Assembly (NCBI RefSeq): GCF_030766725.1
Contig: NZ_JARQWR010000008.1
Location: 1 to 64,000, forward strand
Source of the DNA: Flavobacterium aerium
Lineage (GTDB): Bacteria > Bacteroidota > Bacteroidia > Flavobacteriales > Flavobacteriaceae
Length of the DNA stretch: 64,000 nucleotides
Direction of reading: 5' to 3'
Position numbers and translations under genes: made by a program. This document shows, one piece after another, positions 1 through 9,079 of this stretch. The first letter of the stretch is position 1; the number at the start of each line of letters is the position of its first letter. Under the pieces are notes generated by a model that made no database searches, was not told the origin of the DNA, and worked only from the letters and a program-made list of their open reading frames with translations.

Positions 1-1
1 C

Positions 2-127
2 GCAGGTTATACATTAGAAGAAGCTAATGTTGCTGCAGATGGTGAATACAAACTAGTATTAGCAAAAGATGGAGCTAAAGTAACAGCTCTCTTTACTGCG
101 GCTGGAGAATTCATTAGAGAAGTATAA
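2..127 (+). CDS. C-terminal end of an unidentified small protein (cut by window edge)
   Basis: An open frame enters from the left edge and stops with TAA at 125-127, leaving 41 visible residues. The visible part ends in a pattern resembling the final beta strands of PepSY-like periplasmic domains (KVTALFTAAGEFIREV), but the fragment is too short to assign. A strong terminator hairpin follows 47 nt later, so this is the last gene of its transcript. The start and most of the protein lie outside the window. Confidence 0.55.
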   Translation, partial: AGYTLEEANVAADGEYKLVLAKDGAKVTALFTAAGEFIREV

Positions 128-173
128 GAATAACTAGGTAAGATGAGTTATTGAAGAATGTAAATTCTTCATC

Positions 174-202
174 AAAAAGGAGGTCGTGAGATCTCCTTTT
201 TT
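174..202 (+). terminator. Rho-independent terminator
   Basis: A 12-bp stem (174-185 with 190-201, one G-T pair) closes a GTGA loop and ends in a run of T. It lies just after the partial gene that stops at 127. Confidence 0.8.
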
Positions 203-348
203 GTGTTGTGTAATTATCGTATAAAATTTTCCTTAATGTGATGGTTTGTAAGATACTATTTACTTTAAAATGAGATTGTATTCTTAAAATAATTAGGGAA
301 GAAGGTGTATTATAACAGTTATTAACATTTTTTATTAGTATTAAAATA

Positions 349-356
349 TAAATTTG
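349..356 (+). promoter_or_regulatory. Candidate -7 promoter element
   Basis: TAAATTTG matches the Bacteroidota -7 consensus TAnnTTTG and sits 27 nt before the ATG of the sigma-54 response regulator at 384. No clear TTG is seen at the -33 position, so this is only a candidate. Confidence 0.35.
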
Positions 357-383
357 TAAAATATACAATTTAGTGCCCTAAAA

Positions 384-1724
384 ATGAGTTCAAAAATTTT
401 AGTTATTGATGATGATACATCATTCTGTTTAATGCTTCAGACCTTTTTACAAAAAAAAGGGTTTGACGTTACGAATGCTTTTACTGCAAGAGATGCTGCT
501 GAACTGGTAAAAAACCAAGTTTTTGATGTAGTCTTGACGGATATTAGATTGCCAGACAGCGATGGGTTAGAATTATTAAAAACCGTAAAGAAAAGCTCTT
601 TTGAAACACAGGTCATTTTAATGACTGGATATACTGATATTAAGACTGCTGTTAATTCTATGAAATTAGGGGCTTTTGATTATGTTAGTAAACCAATCAA
701 TCCAGATGAAATCTTACATACGATTAATCTGGCATTAAAAAAGACTGTGGCAAGCAAAGAAGCACCATCAGAAAAAGAAAAGAAGCCACAGACAAGCTCG
801 ATTTCTTTTGTGAAAGGTGTAAGTAACCATTCAAATCAATTGCATGAGTATATCAATCTAGTTGCACCTACAAACATGTCTGTGTTAATCATCGGAGATA
901 GTGGAACAGGTAAAGAGTATATTGCACATTCTATTCACGTACAAAGTAAGCGTAAAGACAAACCTTTTATCGCTGTAGATTGTGGGGCTATACCGAAAGA
1001 ATTGGCTTCAAGTGAATTTTTTGGTCATATTAAAGGCTCTTTTACTGGAGCTATTAATGATAAGATTGGACATTTTGAAGCAGCAAATGGTGGAACATTA
1101 TTTTTAGATGAAGTTGGGAATTTGTCTTATGAAGTGCAAGTACAATTATTACGTGCTTTACAAGAACGAAAAGTAAAACCAATAGGAAGCAATCAGGAAA
1201 TAAAAGTTGATATCAGAGTTGTTGCGGCAACAAATGAAGATTTGTCTGAGGCAGTAAAACGTGGAGATTTTAGAGAAGATTTATACCATAGATTGAATGA
1301 ATTTTGCATTCAAGTTCCTAAGTTATCAGAACGTAAAAATGACTTGATGATTTTTGCGAATCATTTCTTGGCTTTAGCAAATGATGACTTGGAAAAAGAG
1401 GTAGAAGGATTTAGTCCGGATGTAATTGACCTTTTCAAAAGCTATGATTGGCCGGGTAACTTACGTGAGATGAAGAATATTATCAAACGTTCGGTATTGT
1501 TAGCAAAATCAGCTTGGGTAACGATGGATGTATTACCTCAAGAAATGTTATTGCCGCCTGAAAAAGACAATAATTTTGCCTTATTCTCACAAGAAGATGA
1601 AGCTCTGGCTATCCGACAAGCATTAGAAAAAACAAACTACAATAAAACCAAAGCAGCAATACTATTGGATATTGACCGCAAAACGCTGTATAACAAATTG
1701 AAGTTATACAATATTGATCTCTAG
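384..1724 (+). CDS. Sigma-54-dependent NtrC-family response regulator
   Basis: This 446-residue protein has the full three-part NtrC layout. A receiver domain (about 1-120) has acidic residues D9/D10, phospho-acceptor D53 and the conserved K103. An AAA+ domain follows, with Walker A GDSGTGKE (171-178), the sigma-54 contact loop GSFTGA (218-223, Ser for the usual Ala) and Walker B LFLDEV. A Fis-type helix-turn-helix closes the protein (about 405-440, KAAILLDIDRKTLYNKL). It should activate sigma-54 promoters when phosphorylated. The gene converges on, and overlaps by 21 bp, the end of a hybrid sensor kinase, its likely phosphodonor. Target genes are not evident here. Confidence 0.93.
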   Translation: MSSKILVIDDDTSFCLMLQTFLQKKGFDVTNAFTARDAAELVKNQVFDVVLTDIRLPDSDGLELLKTVKKSSFETQVILMTGYTDIKTAVNSMKLGAFDYVSKPINPDEILHTINLALKKTVASKEAPSEKEKKPQTSSISFVKGVSNHSNQLHEYINLVAPTNMSVLIIGDSGTGKEYIAHSIHVQSKRKDKPFIAVDCGAIPKELASSEFFGHIKGSFTGAINDKIGHFEAANGGTLFLDEVGNLSYEVQVQLLRALQERKVKPIGSNQEIKVDIRVVAATNEDLSEAVKRGDFREDLYHRLNEFCIQVPKLSERKNDLMIFANHFLALANDDLEKEVEGFSPDVIDLFKSYDWPGNLREMKNIIKRSVLLAKSAWVTMDVLPQEMLLPPEKDNNFALFSQEDEALAIRQALEKTNYNKTKAAILLDIDRKTLYNKLKLYNIDL

Positions 1725-4142
1725 TTTTAATTTTGAAATTAACGTGGTGCAATTGTCAATGATAGTATTGACATAAGCTTCTATTTCATTAGGGGTCAAC
1801 TTTAATGTTTTGTCTTCAATTGGTTCAAGTAAAGTTACAATGCGACGAACTTCCATTTGCTTTAGCATTGGAATCATTTTGTGCGCGATACTAGACATTT
1901 CATTCGTATCATTTTTTACCTGAGCATCTTTTAATACTTTACAGTTTTCTTCTGTACTCGTAATGAAGGAGTCAATGATTAATTTCAATGAACTCGGATC
2001 ATTTTGAGTAAATTGATTCAGACTTCTCAAGTTGTATAATTCTCCAGTATTAACCGTTTTTATGGTCGTATTAAAAACGATATCTTCTGTGTTGTTTTCG
2101 AATATGTTTTTTATCAACTGAAATAATTCAGGTAATAAGATAGGCTTAGGATGAAAAGCGGTAAAACCACGTTTCGTGAAATCTTCAAGACTTAGGTCCC
2201 TTTTTCCTGAAAGAGCAATTACTGGAATGTTAGATATCGATTCATGGCTATTTCGGATTTGCTGTACTAATTCAAAGCCGTCAATTTTAGGCATTTGAAT
2301 ATCACTAAGAACAAGATCAAAACGCTCCTTTTTAAGTATATTGATGACCTGTGACGCATGAACAGTCGTTTTTATTTGTACTGGGTAATTTGAGAAAATT
2401 TCTTGCATTAAAGCCAGTTGAATAGAGTCGTCGTCTACAATTAGAATCTTTTTGTCTTTTAAGAAGTCATATTTTTGTGTGAAGAAAGTTTGATTCTCTA
2501 TAACATCTTCTTTTTTAGTATTCGATTTAACCAGGGGCAATGTGATGGTGAAAATTGATCCTTGACCTTCTTCACTTTCTACAGCGATGCTACCATCAAG
2601 TAATTCAAGAATTCTTTTGGCAATTGTTAAGCCTAAACCAGTACCACCAAATTTTTTCTCAATCCCAGAATGCGCTTGGGTAAATTCTTTGAAAATTAAT
2701 TGTTGTTGGCTTTTTGGGATACCAATTCCTGTATCTACCACTTGTATCTGGATAGTGGGTTGATCCCTATGATTTTCAATAGTAGCTCTAATAGTAACAC
2801 TTCCTTCTTGTGTAAACTTAATAGAGTTCGTGATTAAATTCGTTAAAACCTGTTTAATACGATAAGGATCAGAAATGTAATTTTGATCTAAATTTTGATC
2901 GATGACCCATTTCAATTGAATGTTTTTATTGGTAGCATTCGGTTCAAGTGGTTCACAAGTATTCGCAATGAGTTCCTTAAAATTAAAACTTATACGGTCA
3001 ATTTTAATCTTGTCATTTTCTAATTTAGAAAAATCAATCAAATCATTTACTAGTTTCAGTATATAATGAGAAGAATGCTTGATATTTTCTAGATATTGTT
3101 TCTGTTTGGTGCCTAAATCGGTATTGCGAAGTAAATCGGAAAAACCAATAACACTTCCCAGTGGTGTTTGTATATCATGAGTAACTGTAGCGAGCAACAT
3201 GGTTTTACTACGCAGAAGGTCTTCTTTTTCGGCGTTCAAATTTTCCAGTTGCATTCTGTATTTCTGACTTTTCGATAAATCCCGAATAATGATTGAAGAA
3301 AATATGATTAGTAAAAATAAAGTTACTGCACCAATCCACGCAATGGTTTGCGTAGTGTTTTCAATGGCTATTTTAGATTCATTGATTTTGACATAGGATT
3401 TCTGGAGAATTTCTTTTTCTATAGAAGTTAGGATTATCCTCAGTTGATCAGATATGACTCGGTTTTCATCGAGAAGTTTTTGTTCTCTTTTATAGCCCTC
3501 ACTTTTCAGTTGGTTGTCTTTTATGAGCAAATCGGTTAATATTTTTTCAAAAGCAAAGGTGAGTGAGTCATTGGATACAGGTAATCGACTTAAGGAATCT
3601 AATTGTTTTGGAGATAATACTTCGGTTAGGAATTGTCTAATCTGAGTATCATTTTTAAACTGAATAGGTTTTACATTTTTAACCAATGAATCTTTTACAT
3701 GGTATATTTTGCCAATGGCGCGATCAAAAGTAGTTTTCTGATTGTATAGATTACGGAAACGGATAATTTCGGTAATACTTTTCTTTTTCTTTTTTAAGAG
3801 GAATTGAATGGAATCGTACTTAGAAAGCTGGTCAGTTTCTGCGCTGATCTTAATGGTTTCTATTTCGGAATTTACACTGTCAATTAAACTATTGTAGGCT
3901 TTAAGATCTTTGATTGAACCAGTAAGAATAGAGGTTCGACCAACAGACTTGGAAGCATATAGATTTGCAATTGCATTACTAATCTGAATGATTTTTTTGT
4001 TATCACTATCTACATCTTGACGTGGGGCAGCAATTTTTAAAATTTCGGTATAAACGAACCAAACGGAAACCGTTGCAATGACAAAGACAAGTAAGTAACC
4101 TATGATTACTTTAAATTTTAATGATTTTTGTTTTTCACTCAT
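1704..4142 (-). CDS. Hybrid sensor histidine kinase with receiver and HPt domains
   Basis: This 812-residue membrane kinase has two transmembrane segments (about 11-31 and 264-286) enclosing a large helical sensor region of no recognised family. A HisKA domain follows with H322 (THDIQTP), then a HATPase with N box and G boxes (VDTGIGIP, FGGTGLGL). A receiver has phospho-acceptor D614, and a C-terminal HPt-like helical domain carries H754 (SIAHKMIP). The order His-Asp-His implies an internal phosphorelay, which would end on a separate response regulator. The convergent sigma-54 regulator at 384-1724 is the obvious partner. The 3' ends overlap by 21 bp, so the two transcripts are antisense to each other there. 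Confidence 0.9.
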   Translation of the reverse strand: MSEKQKSLKFKVIIGYLLVFVIATVSVWFVYTEILKIAAPRQDVDSDNKKIIQISNAIANLYASKSVGRTSILTGSIKDLKAYNSLIDSVNSEIETIKISAETDQLSKYDSIQFLLKKKKKSITEIIRFRNLYNQKTTFDRAIGKIYHVKDSLVKNVKPIQFKNDTQIRQFLTEVLSPKQLDSLSRLPVSNDSLTFAFEKILTDLLIKDNQLKSEGYKREQKLLDENRVISDQLRIILTSIEKEILQKSYVKINESKIAIENTTQTIAWIGAVTLFLLIIFSSIIIRDLSKSQKYRMQLENLNAEKEDLLRSKTMLLATVTHDIQTPLGSVIGFSDLLRNTDLGTKQKQYLENIKHSSHYILKLVNDLIDFSKLENDKIKIDRISFNFKELIANTCEPLEPNATNKNIQLKWVIDQNLDQNYISDPYRIKQVLTNLITNSIKFTQEGSVTIRATIENHRDQPTIQIQVVDTGIGIPKSQQQLIFKEFTQAHSGIEKKFGGTGLGLTIAKRILELLDGSIAVESEEGQGSIFTITLPLVKSNTKKEDVIENQTFFTQKYDFLKDKKILIVDDDSIQLALMQEIFSNYPVQIKTTVHASQVINILKKERFDLVLSDIQMPKIDGFELVQQIRNSHESISNIPVIALSGKRDLSLEDFTKRGFTAFHPKPILLPELFQLIKNIFENNTEDIVFNTTIKTVNTGELYNLRSLNQFTQNDPSSLKLIIDSFITSTEENCKVLKDAQVKNDTNEMSSIAHKMIPMLKQMEVRRIVTLLEPIEDKTLKLTPNEIEAYVNTIIDNCTTLISKLKLEINIV

Positions 4143-4194
4143 AACTAGAACTAACGCGCATAAACTATTAGAATTGTAAATTTAACGCAAAAAA

Positions 4195-4220
4195 AATGTC
4201 CAACATAGTTGTTGGACATT
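4195..4220 (-). terminator. Rho-independent terminator of the acyl-CoA dehydrogenase gene
   Basis: A 10-bp perfect stem (AATGTCCAAC at 4195-4204, GTTGGACATT at 4211-4220) is followed on the minus strand by a U run. It lies 24 nt after the dehydrogenase stop and separates that gene from the downstream kinase. Confidence 0.8.
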
Positions 4221-4244
4221 TTATAAAGATATTTTTAACGAATA

Positions 4245-5387
4245 CTATTCGCTCAAGATACTTCTAGAAATTACAATTTTCTGAATTTCTGAAGTTCCTT
4301 CATATATTTGAGTGATTTTTGCATCACGCATCATTCTTTCTACGTGGTATTCTCTAACATAACCATTACCACCATGAATTTGAACTGCTTCAACTGTAGT
4401 GTCCATTGCAACTTTAGAAGCATACAATTTAGCCATAGCACCACTTAAATCATAGTTATTGTGGTTGTCTTTGTCCCAAGCAGCCTTCATGCATAAGTGA
4501 CGAGCAGCTTCGATTTCAACAGCCATATCAGCCAATTTGAATGCAATTGCTTGATGATTACAGATTTCAGTTCCAAAAGCTTTACGCTCTTTAGAATATT
4601 TCAATGCCAATTCGTATGCACCAGAAGCAATACCTAACGCTTGAGAAGCAATTCCGATTCTACCACCCGCTAATGTTTTCATTGCGAATTTGAAACCAAA
4701 ACCATCTTCACCGATACGGTTTTCTTTAGGAACTTTTACGTCATTGAACATTAATGAATGTGTATCAGAACCTCTGATTCCCATTTTTTGTTCTTTAGGA
4801 CCAATTTCAAAACCAGGCATACCTTTTTCAAGGATTAATGCATTGATTCCTTTGTGTCTTTTTTCCGTGTCAGTTTGAGCAATTACAATATAGAACTCAG
4901 CAGTATTACCATTTGTAATCCAGTTTTTAGTACCGTTTACTAAGTAATGATCACCTTTGTCGATTGCAGTTGTTTTTTGAGAAGTAGCATCACTACCAGC
5001 CTCAGGCTCAGAAAGACAGAAAGCACCAATGATTTGACCGGAAGCCAAACGTGGTAAATATTTTTGTTTTTGCTCTTCGCTACCAAATGTTTGTAATCCC
5101 CAACATACAAGTGAGTTATTTACAGACATTACTACAGAAGCAGAAGCATCAACTTTTGAGATTTCTTCCATGGCAAGAACATAAGAAATAGTGTCTAATC
5201 CGCTACCACCATATTCTGGAGAAACCATCATTCCCATAAATCCAAGCTCGCCCATTTTTTTGATTTGCTCAGCAGGAAAAATTTGTTTTTCATCTCTTTC
5301 AATGACACCTGGTAATAATTCGTTTTGTGCAAAATCTCTCGCGGCATTACGAATCATCAAATGTTCTTCGGTAAGTTTAAAATCCAT
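4245..5387 (-). CDS. Acyl-CoA dehydrogenase (short-chain/butyryl-CoA type)
   Basis: This 380-residue FAD enzyme oxidises acyl-CoA to trans-2-enoyl-CoA in beta-oxidation or branched amino-acid breakdown. It has the complete family layout: an N-terminal helical domain, the FAD-binding beta domain with FCLSEPEAGSDA (about 118-129) and WITNGNTAEF, and the C-terminal helical domain with VQIHGGNGYVREY. The general base glutamate sits in QIYEGTSEIQ (E363), the SCAD/MCAD position. Length matches the family. It is transcribed alone: a terminator follows and anmK diverges upstream. Chain-length preference cannot be read from the sequence. Confidence 0.93.
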   Translation of the reverse strand: MDFKLTEEHLMIRNAARDFAQNELLPGVIERDEKQIFPAEQIKKMGELGFMGMMVSPEYGGSGLDTISYVLAMEEISKVDASASVVMSVNNSLVCWGLQTFGSEEQKQKYLPRLASGQIIGAFCLSEPEAGSDATSQKTTAIDKGDHYLVNGTKNWITNGNTAEFYIVIAQTDTEKRHKGINALILEKGMPGFEIGPKEQKMGIRGSDTHSLMFNDVKVPKENRIGEDGFGFKFAMKTLAGGRIGIASQALGIASGAYELALKYSKERKAFGTEICNHQAIAFKLADMAVEIEAARHLCMKAAWDKDNHNNYDLSGAMAKLYASKVAMDTTVEAVQIHGGNGYVREYHVERMMRDAKITQIYEGTSEIQKIVISRSILSE

Positions 5388-5483
5388 AATATTTTAATAA
5401 TGATATTTAAAATTTGTTTCAAAAAGGTCTCAAATATACTCCATAAATATGATATTGTCAAGAATGATTGTTAATTTTAGGGC

Positions 5484-6557
5484 ATGAAAAAAGAAAGCTA
5501 CAACGTTATCGGAGTGATGTCGGGAACTTCATTGGATGGAGTGGATTTAGCTCGAATAATTTTCACGAAAGAAGAGGAGCAATGGAGCTTTAAACTCTTT
5601 GAAAGTGAAACGATTTCGTATACTGAAGACTGGGTTTTAAGATTACAATCGGCAATACATTATAAGGAAGAACAACTGCAAGAACTGAATGAAGAATATA
5701 CTCAATTATTAGGTACAATTATTCATGATTTCATTAATCGATATAGACTAAAAGATATAGATTTAGTTTGTTCACATGGGCATACTATTTTACATCAACC
5801 AGATAAAGGATTGACCTTGCAGATTGGTAATTTACCACTATTATCTACTTTAGTAAAAGAGAATATTGTTTGTGATTTCAGGATTCAAGATGTAGCAATG
5901 GGAGGACAGGGAGCACCATTGGTCCCTATTGGAGATCGATTGTTGTTTTCAAACTATGACTACTGTTTGAACTTGGGTGGTTTTTCGAATGTTTCATTTG
6001 AAGAAAATGGAAATAGAATTGCATTTGATATTTCTCCCGTCAATACGATTTTGAATTTTTATGCGAAACAACTTGGCTTTGAATATGATAATAAAGGAAA
6101 GATTGCCCGTGGAGGAAAATTGAATGAAGACTTGCTAAATGAATTAAATGATTTAGAGTTTTATGCAAAACAATATCCGAAATCTTTGGGATATGAATTT
6201 GTGAATGATACCGTATTGCCAATCATGGAAGACTTTGTACTCTCAATCGAAGATAAGCTCCATACTTTTGTCGAACATATTGCTCAGCAAATTGCCTTGG
6301 CTTTATCTCAAAAAGATTCACAATTGTTGATTACTGGAGGTGGTGCATATAATGATTATTTGATTGAGCGCATCCAATATTATTTACCAGCAATGAAAAT
6401 CGTAATCCCAGATTCTAAAACAATAGAATATAAAGAAGCGCTAATTTTTGGTTTATTGGGTGTTTTGAAGGTTCGAAATGAAGTAAATGTATTGTCCAGT
6501 GTTACTGGTGCAAAAAAAGATCATAGTTCAGGAATCCTATTTCTGAAATCAAGTTAA
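5484..6557 (+). CDS. anmK: Anhydro-N-acetylmuramic acid kinase
   Basis: AnmK opens and phosphorylates 1,6-anhydro-MurNAc released from recycled peptidoglycan, giving MurNAc-6-phosphate in the cytoplasm. The N-terminal phosphate-binding motif VMSGTSLDGVD (about residues 11-21) is the family hallmark. The middle motifs CSHGHT, QIGNLP, DFRIQDVAMGGQGAPLVP and LNLGGFSNVS, and the late LITGGGAYND, are all present, and 357 residues is a normal length. It diverges from the acyl-CoA dehydrogenase gene with 96 bp between. There is no sign of a MurQ-type etherase in the window. Confidence 0.95.
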   Translation: MKKESYNVIGVMSGTSLDGVDLARIIFTKEEEQWSFKLFESETISYTEDWVLRLQSAIHYKEEQLQELNEEYTQLLGTIIHDFINRYRLKDIDLVCSHGHTILHQPDKGLTLQIGNLPLLSTLVKENIVCDFRIQDVAMGGQGAPLVPIGDRLLFSNYDYCLNLGGFSNVSFEENGNRIAFDISPVNTILNFYAKQLGFEYDNKGKIARGGKLNEDLLNELNDLEFYAKQYPKSLGYEFVNDTVLPIMEDFVLSIEDKLHTFVEHIAQQIALALSQKDSQLLITGGGAYNDYLIERIQYYLPAMKIVIPDSKTIEYKEALIFGLLGVLKVRNEVNVLSSVTGAKKDHSSGILFLKSS

Positions 6558-6642
6558 AATACTGAAAATTAAGGATGTTGAGGATTTATCATATTATCGA
6601 TAAATAAGCTAAGAAAATACGAACGTAACAGACAGATATTTT

Positions 6643-6650
6643 TATATTTG
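6643..6650 (+). promoter_or_regulatory. Candidate -7 promoter element of the dehydrogenase gene
   Basis: TATATTTG fits TAnnTTTG and lies 27 nt before the chosen start at 6678. The -33 box is not obvious. Confidence 0.4.
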
Positions 6651-6677
6651 TGTAATTTTAAAAATAATGCAAAAATC

Positions 6678-7904
6678 ATGAAGGATTTATTAAAGAAATT
6701 TGAAAATAAAGAACCAGAAGTAGTATTTAATTGGAAAGATTCAGAGACTGAAGCTGAAGGATGGACTGTTATTAATTCTTTAAGAGGTGGAGCTGCCGGT
6801 GGTGGTACACGTATGAGAAAAGGATTGGATATGAATGAAGTACTTTCGTTAGCAAAAACAATGGAAGTAAAATTCTCTGTATCAGGCCCAGCCATTGGAG
6901 GAGCAAAATCAGGAATTAATTTTGATCCAAATGATCCAAGAAAAAAAGGAGTATTACAAAGATGGTATAAAGCAGTTTCTCCTTTATTGAAAAGCTATTA
7001 TGGAACAGGTGGTGATTTGAATGTAGATGAAATCCATGAAGTAATTCCAATGACGGAAGAGTGCGGTGTTTGGCATCCACAAGAGGGTGTGTTCAACGGA
7101 CATTTCAAACCAACTGAAGCAGACAAAATTAATAGAATTGGTCAATTGCGTCAAGGTGTAGTGAAAGTGATTGAAAATCCATCATTCTCTCCAGACGTAA
7201 ACAGAAAATATACAATTGCCGATATGATTACAGGATATGGTGTAGCGCAAGCGGTACGTCATTATTACGATGTGTATGGTGGGTCAGTAATTGGAAAAAG
7301 AGCAATCGTTCAAGGATTTGGAAATGTAGGGTCAGCAGCAGCATTTTATTTGGCTGATATGGGTGCAAAAGTAGTTGGTATCATCGATAGAGATGGTGGA
7401 ATTATCAATGAAGAAGGATTCTCATTTGAACAAATCAAAAATTTATTCCTGAATAAAGATGGAAATAAATTGGTTGCAGATAACATGATGTCATTTGAGG
7501 AAATCAATGAAAAAATCTGGAAGATTAAAGCCGAAATTTTCACTCCATGTGCTGCATCAAGATTAGTAACGAAAGATCAAGTTGACAATATGATTGCTTC
7601 AGGATTAGAAGTAATTTCATGTGGAGCGAATGTGCCATTTGCAGATAAAGAAATATTCTTTGGACCTATCATGGAAGCGACAGATCAAAAGATAAGTTTA
7701 ATTCCAGACTTTATTTCAAACTGTGGTATGGCAAGAGTATTTGCTTATTTCATGGAGAAAAAAGTACAAATGACCGATGAGGCTATCTTTAGTGATACTT
7801 CAGAAATTATTAAAAATGCAATCGTTAAAGCAAATGCATTAAACAGTTCTAAAACGAACATTAGTGCTACAGCTTTTGAAATCGCATTAAAACAATTAGT
7901 ATAA
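6678..7904 (+). CDS. Glu/Leu/Phe/Val dehydrogenase
   Basis: This 408-residue NAD(P)-dependent amino-acid dehydrogenase deaminates an amino acid to its 2-oxo acid. The N-terminal catalytic domain has the glycine-rich GGAAGGGTRM, the lysine motif GPAIGGAKSGI and TGGDLNVDEIHEV. The Rossmann domain has VQGFGNVGSAAAFYL (the GxGxxG-type fingerprint), and CAASRLVTKD is the conserved asparagine/alanine region of the family. I take the ATG at 6678 (KDLLKKF) over one 30 nt upstream because the shorter protein begins like known flavobacterial members and leaves room for the TATATTTG promoter. Substrate (Glu, Leu or Val) is not decided by the visible motifs. Confidence 0.88.
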   Translation: MKDLLKKFENKEPEVVFNWKDSETEAEGWTVINSLRGGAAGGGTRMRKGLDMNEVLSLAKTMEVKFSVSGPAIGGAKSGINFDPNDPRKKGVLQRWYKAVSPLLKSYYGTGGDLNVDEIHEVIPMTEECGVWHPQEGVFNGHFKPTEADKINRIGQLRQGVVKVIENPSFSPDVNRKYTIADMITGYGVAQAVRHYYDVYGGSVIGKRAIVQGFGNVGSAAAFYLADMGAKVVGIIDRDGGIINEEGFSFEQIKNLFLNKDGNKLVADNMMSFEEINEKIWKIKAEIFTPCAASRLVTKDQVDNMIASGLEVISCGANVPFADKEIFFGPIMEATDQKISLIPDFISNCGMARVFAYFMEKKVQMTDEAIFSDTSEIIKNAIVKANALNSSKTNISATAFEIALKQLV

Positions 7905-8103
7905 AAAACGAACCAATACCTTTCTGTAAAGAATTACAATTTCTTTGTAGGTATTACGTTATTAGCTAGATAAGAGTCAATTTTCAGTTATTGTATTTCA
8001 TGAAGTTTAAGAATAAGCTTTAGATAATGAAGTATAGCAGCTGAAAATTGGCATTTATAATAGATTTAGCACCATTAAAAGTATAGGTTATAAAAATTGG
8101 TTT

Positions 8104-8111
8104 TATTTTTG
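8104..8111 (+). promoter_or_regulatory. Candidate -7 promoter element of the TonB-like gene
   Basis: TATTTTTG fits TAnnTTTG, 61 nt before the ATG at 8172. The 7905-8171 gap holds nothing else I can name. Confidence 0.35.
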
Positions 8112-8171
8112 CAGCAGAATCAAAGGAAAATAATCCAATTAGTGTAAATTGGCCGATAGAATTTAGAATAT

Positions 8172-9056
8172 ATGAAATATTTAGAAACAGAGCAGGAAAA
8201 AAAATCATTAACAGCAACGACAATATTTTTTGTAATACTGTTTTTGATCTTCTTTTATCTTAAATTCAATATTACAACTACGGTCCCTGAACTTGAAGGT
8301 GGCGGTGGCGGCGGAGAATTAGCCATTAATTTTGGGAATAGTGATTTAGGTTCTGGAAAAGAATTTGAATCGATAGATATTGTTCAACCTACTACAAAAG
8401 CAACGAAAGTAGCCGATGTTCAGGATGATGATATTGTAACTCAAGAAACTGAAGATGCACCAGTGATTGCTCAGGTTAAGAAAATTATCAAAAAAGAAGT
8501 TGAGAAAAAACCGATCATTAAAGAAGAACCAAAACCGAAGCCTTCTAAATCCACAACAGATGCTTTGTCCAGTATATTGAACAGCTCTAATGCAAAAAGT
8601 GGTGATGGTGATGACAATGTAGCCGGAAATAAAGGTAAGGCAAATGGTGATCCTAATGCACGTGGCTACAATGGAGGTGGCGGAAGCGGAACAGGAAGTG
8701 GCGGTGGAAACGGAAGTGGACAAGGATTAGGTACAGGTAGCGGATACGGTACAGGAAATGGAAGCGGAAGAGGAACCGGGAATGGAAGTTACCAACTTTC
8801 AGGGAGAAAGTTTCTTACAAAACCACAACCCCAATATACTTGTAATGAAGAAGGAACTGTAGTCGTTCAGATTTCAGTAAATAAAAGTGGTAAAGTTATT
8901 AGTGCAGAGCCAGGAATTAGAGGAACAACCAATGCAGCCAAATGCTTGTTAGATCAAGCGAAAATTGCAGCGATGAATACTGTAATTAATGCGAGTGCTG
9001 ATGCACCCGATAAACAAGTAGGTAAGATTATCTATAACTTCAAATTGACAGATTAA
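8172..9056 (+). CDS. TonB-like energy transducer with glycine-rich linker
   Basis: A 294-residue inner-membrane-anchored protein. A short cytoplasmic stretch is followed by one transmembrane helix (about 16-33), then a poly-Gly patch and a periplasmic linker rich in Lys, Glu and Pro. A second linker of about 50 residues is made almost only of Gly, Ser, Thr and Asn. The C-terminal 80 residues (GTVVVQISVNKSGKVISAEP onward) match the TonB C-terminal fold that contacts outer-membrane receptors. Such genes usually follow exbB/exbD-type proton-channel genes and precede folC in flavobacteria. Here folC follows by 24 bp, but the expected exbB/exbD are not directly upstream. Confidence 0.75.
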   Translation: MKYLETEQEKKSLTATTIFFVILFLIFFYLKFNITTTVPELEGGGGGGELAINFGNSDLGSGKEFESIDIVQPTTKATKVADVQDDDIVTQETEDAPVIAQVKKIIKKEVEKKPIIKEEPKPKPSKSTTDALSSILNSSNAKSGDGDDNVAGNKGKANGDPNARGYNGGGGSGTGSGGGNGSGQGLGTGSGYGTGNGSGRGTGNGSYQLSGRKFLTKPQPQYTCNEEGTVVVQISVNKSGKVISAEPGIRGTTNAAKCLLDQAKIAAMNTVINASADAPDKQVGKIIYNFKLTD

Positions 9057-9079
9057 CTAATCGTTATTTCCGTTAGAAA

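Noticed and set aside
8346..8723. 125-codon minus-strand frame inside the TonB-like gene
   Set aside because: It results from the codon bias of the Gly/Ser-rich linker on the other strand; no start or family features.
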